Source: Streptomyces sp. NBC_00193
GTDB lineage: Bacteria > Actinomycetota > Actinomycetes > Streptomycetales > Streptomycetaceae
Direction: 5' to 3'
DNA length: 64,000 bases
NCBI RefSeq assembly: GCF_026342735.1
Contig: NZ_JAPEMM010000003.1
Location: 1 to 64,000 of the forward strand
Below, piece after piece: positions 60,073 to 64,000 of this stretch. The notes beneath the pieces were generated by a model, which was not told where the DNA came from, did no database searches, and worked only from the letters and a program-made list of their open reading frames with translations. The translations under genes and the position numbers were made by a program. The first letter of the stretch is position 1, and the number at the start of each line of letters is the position of its first letter.

Positions 60073-60900
60073 ATGGAGATCAAAGTACTCGGGTCGCTCA
60101 CTGCCCAGGAGCGCGGCGTCTCGGTGGTCCCGACCGCTACGAAGCCCCGGCAACTGCTGGCCCTGCTCGCCCTGCACGCCGGCCGGGTCGTCACCGTGCC
60201 GACGCTGATGGAGGAGATCTGGGGCGAGGACATCCCCCGCAGCGCCACCACGACGCTGCAGACGTACATCCTCCAGCTGCGCCGGAAGATCGGCACCGCC
60301 CTGGAGCGGGACCCGGCGCTCGACGCCAAGGAGGTCCTCGTCACCCGGTTCGGCGGCTACCTGCTGCAGGTGCCTCCGGGCCAGGTCGACGCCCACGAGT
60401 TCGAGCGGCTCGCGGGGCAGGGCCGGGCGGCCTACGACATCGGCGACTACCGTGCCGCGTCCGACCTGCTCGGCCGCTCGCTCGCGCTGTGGCAGGGGCC
60501 GGCGCTGGTCGACGTACGCGCGGGATCGATCCTCGAACTGGAGGTGCTCCAGCTCAACGAGGAGCGCACGGCCGCCCTGGAGCGGCGCATCGAGGCCGAC
60601 ATCCGGCTCGGGCGCTGCGCCGAGGTGATCCCCGAACTGCGGGTGCTGGCGGCCCGTCATCCCCTCCACGAGGGCTTCTGCGGGCAGCTGATGCGCGCAC
60701 TGCACCGCTCGGGCGGGGGCTGGCGCGCGCTGGAGGCCTACCAGAAGCTGCGGGCCTCGCTCGTACGCGAACTGGGGCTGGAGCCGTCCGCTCCGCTCCA
60801 GCAGCTGCACCAGGCCGTGCTCTCCGGCGATCTGGCCCGGACCGATCCGGCCGGCTCGACGATCCCGCGCCGGCTCCAGCCGATCGCGGCCGCCGAATAA
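60073..60900 (+). CDS. SARP-family pathway activator
   Basis: 275 residues of the DnrI/AfsR class. The N-terminal OmpR-like DNA-binding domain (1-95) begins MEIKVLGSLTAQERGVSVVP and contains the helix ATTTLQTYILQLRRKI. The BTAD domain (100-245) contains AHEFERLAGQGRAAYDIGDY and EERTAALERRIEADIRLGRC. It activates transcription at 11-base-spaced heptamers; one very good site is at 19971-20013. The ATG at 60073 matches where DnrI-type proteins start; an ATG six codons earlier is possible. No TTA codon is seen. Confidence 0.95.
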   Translation: MEIKVLGSLTAQERGVSVVPTATKPRQLLALLALHAGRVVTVPTLMEEIWGEDIPRSATTTLQTYILQLRRKIGTALERDPALDAKEVLVTRFGGYLLQVPPGQVDAHEFERLAGQGRAAYDIGDYRAASDLLGRSLALWQGPALVDVRAGSILELEVLQLNEERTAALERRIEADIRLGRCAEVIPELRVLAARHPLHEGFCGQLMRALHRSGGGWRALEAYQKLRASLVRELGLEPSAPLQQLHQAVLSGDLARTDPAGSTIPRRLQPIAAAE

Positions 60901-60925
60901 CGGCGAAGCCGAATTCCCGGCCGGC

Positions 60926-60965
60926 TCCAAGTCGGTTCCAAGTGGGATCCAAGTCGGCTCCAAGT
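60926..60965 (+). repeat. Four TCCAAGT elements at exact 11-base spacing
   Basis: TCCAAGT at 60926, 60937, 60948 and 60959. The 11-base period is that of SARP binding sites, though the usual core is TCGAGC. It lies 26 bases past the SARP stop, between convergent genes, and no clear minus-10 follows at 8 bases on either strand. It could be a SARP-binding cluster or a simple repeat. Confidence 0.9.
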
Positions 60966-61113
60966 GGAAATGCAATGCGGAGCCCGCGCCGATTGGTTCG
61001 GTCCTTTTCCCAAAATGGCGTCCGGCATCTGCGCCGGGCATGTGCGCGGCGCGGCGCGCCACGGCGGGAACCGCCGCCGTGGTCGGGCAGCAGCGGCGGT
61101 TCGCCGTGCGGGT

Positions 61114-62013
61114 TCACGCCGGGAGCGCGGTCCGCATTCCGTCCAGCCAGTTCTGCCACGCAGCGGCGTGCAGCGGGGCGCCGGCCGGGAGCGACCCGCC
61201 CGTCCAGGCGGTGACGGGGCGCAGGCCGTGGAGGGCGTTGACCACCCAGACCTCGCGGCCGGCCAGCGCGGACAGCCTGCGCCGGACGGGCCGTACGGTC
61301 ACTCCCGTGCGCGCCGCCCGGTCGAGCAGGAGCGAGGCGGTGACCCCGGGGAGCACCGGGAGCTCGGCGGGCGGATGGCACAGGACGTCCTCCTCCCACC
61401 ACAGGAGCGAGGAGTTGGCCGCTTCGAGCACCACTCCGTCCGCGGTGACCAGGAGCGCCTCGTCGGCGTCCGCGGCCGTGGCCCTGGAGCGGACTTCGGC
61501 CAGGGCGCCCAGGTCCGGCCCCTTGTGACGGGGCGTCCGGCGCGGGTCGCAGACCGCGAGTCCCCAGACCCTGGCCGTCGTGGAGCGCGCGGGTGCGGGG
61601 CGCAGCCGGTACAGCAGCCGGTGGCCACCGGGCAGGGCCGTGTCCGGTGACGCGTCCGGGGACACGGTTTCCAGCTCCACGCGCGGGAACCAGTGGCCGG
61701 CCGCCCGGGGCAGCAGGGCCGCCATCGCGGTCCAGAAGGTGTCCAGGAGTGCGACGGGCACGCCGGCGGCCTCGGTGCAGGTGGCGGTGAAGCGGCTGCG
61801 GTGCCGGTCCAGGGCGCGGACCCGGCCGTCGTCGACCAGCCAGGAGTCCGCGGCGAGGAGCGTGCCGGGGGCGTCCGTCGCGGGGACCTCGCGCAGGGCC
61901 CCGTACCGCGTGAGCGCGAAGAGGCGGTCGGCGCGGCCCGGCACGGTGGGCGGGGTCGGCCCGGTCAGCCCGGTGGGCCCGGTCGGCCCGGTCACCCCAG
62001 TGGGCCCGGTCAA
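61114..62013 (-). CDS. pabC: 4-amino-4-deoxychorismate lyase (class IV aminotransferase fold)
   Basis: 299 residues. The fold-type IV PLP core is recognisable: EADEALLVTADGVVLEAANS-like stretch (ALLVTADGVVLEAANSSLLW) and HPPAELPVLPGVTASLLLDR. The N-terminus has an unusual Gly-Pro-Thr repeat. The start is probably the TTG at 62013, overlapping the PabAB stop in TTGA, or the GTG at 61995. It splits aminodeoxychorismate to p-aminobenzoate and pyruvate and completes the two-gene pathway. Confidence 0.85.
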   Translation of the reverse strand: MTGPTGVTGPTGPTGLTGPTPPTVPGRADRLFALTRYGALREVPATDAPGTLLAADSWLVDDGRVRALDRHRSRFTATCTEAAGVPVALLDTFWTAMAALLPRAAGHWFPRVELETVSPDASPDTALPGGHRLLYRLRPAPARSTTARVWGLAVCDPRRTPRHKGPDLGALAEVRSRATAADADEALLVTADGVVLEAANSSLLWWEEDVLCHPPAELPVLPGVTASLLLDRAARTGVTVRPVRRRLSALAGREVWVVNALHGLRPVTAWTGGSLPAGAPLHAAAWQNWLDGMRTALPA

Positions 62014-64000
62014 CGGGACACCGGGGGCTCGGCGGATGCCGCCGCGTCGCGGCCGGGGAAGCCCCTGCCGAGGAGGCGGAGCAGCGGGGTCGTCTTGGTG
62101 ATGGTCTCCTCGTACTCGTCTGCGGGGTCGGAGAGCGCGACGATGGCGCCGCCGACTCCGTAGCGGATGCCCTCCTCCGTGACGACGGCGGTGCGGATGA
62201 CGATGCTGAGGTCGGCGCCGCCGCACAGGGAGAAGTAGCCGATCGCTCCGGAGTACACGCCGCGCGGGCCCTCCTCCAGTTCGTCGATGATCTGCATGGT
62301 GCGGATCTTGGGGGCACCCGTCATCGAACCGCCCGGGAACGCGGTGCGCACGCACTCCACGGCGCTCACTCCGGGGCGCATGGTGGCCCGTACGGTGCTG
62401 ACGAGCTGGTGCACCGTGGCGAAGGTCTCCACGTCGAACAGCTTGGGCACGTGGACCGAGCCGACCTCCGCGCACCGGCCGAGGTCGTTGCGGACCAGGT
62501 CGACGATCATCAGGTTCTCGGAGCGGTCCTTCTCGTTGGTCCGCAGATCGGCGATCAGCGCCTCGTCCTCCTGCGCGGTGGCTCCGCGCGGCCGGGTGCC
62601 CTTGATCGGCTTGGACTCGGCGAGCCCCTCGGCGGTGACGCGCAGGAACCGTTCCGGCGAGGTGCTGAGGACGGCGAGGTCCTCGAAGAGGAGCAGCGAG
62701 GCGAACGGCGCCGGGCTGGTGCGGCGCAGGAACCGGTACCCCTCCCAGGGGTCCACCTTCGCTTCGCTGTGCAGCTCGTTGGTGAGGCAGACCTCGTAGG
62801 TCTCGCCGGCGGCGATGTCCTCCTGGCTGCGCCGGATGCGGTCCAGGTAGGCGTCCCGGTCGTGGCGCAGGCTCAGATCGCCGGCGTCCACGGGCTGCGC
62901 GGGCACGTCGGCGTCCGCGGTCCGGCCGGTGAGGGCGCGCAGCCGTCCGGCGGTGCCGTGCAGCCACGCGCGGGCGGAGGCGTCGTGGGCGAGCGCCTCG
63001 GCGTCGTCGCCGGGGTCGGCCGGGGCCAGGGCGAGCAGGTGCGTGGTGCCGGTCAGGTGGTCGAAGGCCAGGGCGCGGGCCGCGAACACCATCGTGGCGT
63101 CGGGCTGCTTCGAGCGGTGGACGACCGGGCCGGCCCCGCACTGCGCCTTCAGTTCGTACCCGAGGTACCCGACCCAGCCGAGGGCGAAGTTGCAGGGGTT
63201 CTCGGCCCGGTCGGGCAGGTCCACCTCCAGGGACTTCAGGTCCTCGTCGATCCAGTCGAAGAAGGGGCGCTGCGCGACCTGCGCGCTGCGGACGCCGTCC
63301 CGCTCGGAGACGACGGTGACCGTGCCGGCCGCCACGTCGGCGGTGGCCACGCGGGCCAGGTCGCCGGAGGCGTCTCCCATGATCGAGAAGCGGCCCGTGG
63401 CGCCGTCACTGCGGCTGCTGTCGAGCCAGAAGGCGTGGTTCCCGCCGCGCAGCAGCTCGTCGAAGACGATCTCGGGGTCCCAGGCGGTGGGCAGCCGCTC
63501 GGTGAGGACGCGCAGGTGCCGGCTCGGGGCGGGGCGGGCGGGCGCGGCGGCGGGCGCGGCCGGTGCGAGGGGCCGCGCGCCGGGGTGCTCCTGCTGCCAG
63601 CGGGTGGTGAGCTCGCGGAAGTTGCGCATCATCAGCAGTCCGTGCTCGCTGCTGATGGATTCGGGGTGGAACTGCACGCCCCACAGCGGGCGTTCGCGGT
63701 GGCGCAGGCCCATGAGGATGCCGCCCGGCGCCCATGCGGTGGCCTCGAAGACGTCCTCGGGCAGGTCGGCCACGGTGAGGGAGTGGTAGCGCACGACGTC
63801 GAAGGGCGAGGGGATCCCGGCGAAGAGGTCCGTCCCGGAGTGCTCCACGGGGGAGACCCGTCCGTGCCGGGGTTCGGGGGCCCGCAGGACGGAGCCGCCG
63901 CCGAGGTGGGCTATGCCCTGGTGGCCGAGGCACACGCCGAGGACCGGGCGGTCCGCCGCGCGGACGATCTCGGTGCAGACGCCGAAGTCCTCCGGGCGTT
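62010..64000 (-). CDS. pabAB: Fused aminodeoxychorismate synthase PabAB, cut by window edge
   Basis: About 663 C-terminal codons; the start lies beyond 64000. The glutamine amidotransferase part has VLGVCLGHQG (nucleophile Cys) and QFHPESISSEHG (His, Glu). After a Pro/Ala linker the chorismate-binding part has the PIKGTRP motif, DLVRNDLGRCAEVG and GSMTGAPKIRTM. Fusion of PabA and PabB with an adjacent lyase is the usual secondary-metabolite arrangement (p-aminobenzoate for antibiotics), separate from folate genes. The product could prime the reducing PKS after activation by the CoA ligase. Confidence 0.93.
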   Translation of the reverse strand, partial: RPEDFGVCTEIVRAADRPVLGVCLGHQGIAHLGGGSVLRAPEPRHGRVSPVEHSGTDLFAGIPSPFDVVRYHSLTVADLPEDVFEATAWAPGGILMGLRHRERPLWGVQFHPESISSEHGLLMMRNFRELTTRWQQEHPGARPLAPAAPAAAPARPAPSRHLRVLTERLPTAWDPEIVFDELLRGGNHAFWLDSSRSDGATGRFSIMGDASGDLARVATADVAAGTVTVVSERDGVRSAQVAQRPFFDWIDEDLKSLEVDLPDRAENPCNFALGWVGYLGYELKAQCGAGPVVHRSKQPDATMVFAARALAFDHLTGTTHLLALAPADPGDDAEALAHDASARAWLHGTAGRLRALTGRTADADVPAQPVDAGDLSLRHDRDAYLDRIRRSQEDIAAGETYEVCLTNELHSEAKVDPWEGYRFLRRTSPAPFASLLLFEDLAVLSTSPERFLRVTAEGLAESKPIKGTRPRGATAQEDEALIADLRTNEKDRSENLMIVDLVRNDLGRCAEVGSVHVPKLFDVETFATVHQLVSTVRATMRPGVSAVECVRTAFPGGSMTGAPKIRTMQIIDELEEGPRGVYSGAIGYFSLCGGADLSIVIRTAVVTEEGIRYGVGGAIVALSDPADEYEETITKTTPLLRLLGRGFPGRDAAASAEPPVSR

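Overview
The window looks like a Streptomyces (or close actinomycete) chromosome. It has very high G+C, GTG starts, four-base start/stop overlaps, rare TTA codons, a SARP regulator and typical actinomycete families. Most of it, from about 7.1 kb to past the right end, reads as one large and unusually mixed biosynthetic gene cluster. The left 7 kb is ordinary or accessory DNA.

Left flank (1-7.1 kb): two arrays of perfect short DNA hairpins enclose an orphan immunity-like gene. Then come a membrane-anchored pentapeptide-repeat protein, a heptamer tandem repeat, a frameshifted DUF6463-type membrane gene back to back with a TetR gene, an NDH-2-like flavoprotein and a DUF2871 membrane protein.

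Sugar and tailoring section (7.1-26.2 kb): a TetR regulator, a condensation-domain protein with a degenerate carrier domain, a GT1 glycosyltransferase, NDP-hexose 2,3-dehydratase, 3-ketoreductase, RmlA, RmlB and an RmlC-like epimerase (a deoxysugar pathway), a DHA2 exporter under a palindromic operator, two SnoaL/NTF2-like proteins, a cupin, a TauD-type dioxygenase, an acyl-CoA ligase, a thermostable-hemolysin-like protein, a phytoene-desaturase-like flavoprotein and an aldo/keto reductase.

Polyketide section (26.3-39.6 kb): a highly reducing type II PKS operon, mostly joined by four-base overlaps. It carries malonyltransferase, ACP, ketoreductase, two hotdog dehydratases, an active KS with a separate CLF-like KS, a second KS fused to a dead CLF-like KS in one chain, and a KAS III-like protein with an altered catalytic triad. 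A flavin monooxygenase, an anthrone-oxygenase-like protein and a methyltransferase follow. The dehydratase and reductase content predicts a polyene rather than a poly-beta-keto aromatic.

Middle section (39.7-48.9 kb): S9 peptidase, DUF4097 protein with its likely regulator, a small frameshifted gene, an internally deleted FAD hydroxylase, a second ACP, a Sfp-type phosphopantetheinyl transferase, and acyl-CoA carboxylase beta and epsilon subunits (malonyl/methylmalonyl supply).

RiPP and regulation section (49-60.9 kb): an OmpR/histidine-kinase pair, a TfuA-YcaO pair, a two-half ABM-like monooxygenase whose stop codon is the target of an IS481-family insertion, a NarL-type two-component pair with TTA codons, a fused azoline cyclodehydratase with a short precursor peptide directly upstream, and a SARP activator. 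The window ends in aminodeoxychorismate lyase and a fused PabAB synthase (cut by the edge), which make p-aminobenzoate.

Working model (inference): p-aminobenzoate or a related acid primes a reduced polyene chain that is oxidised, methylated and glycosylated. A Cys-rich RiPP is made from the same locus. Whether the RiPP and polyketide are joined or separate cannot be decided from sequence.
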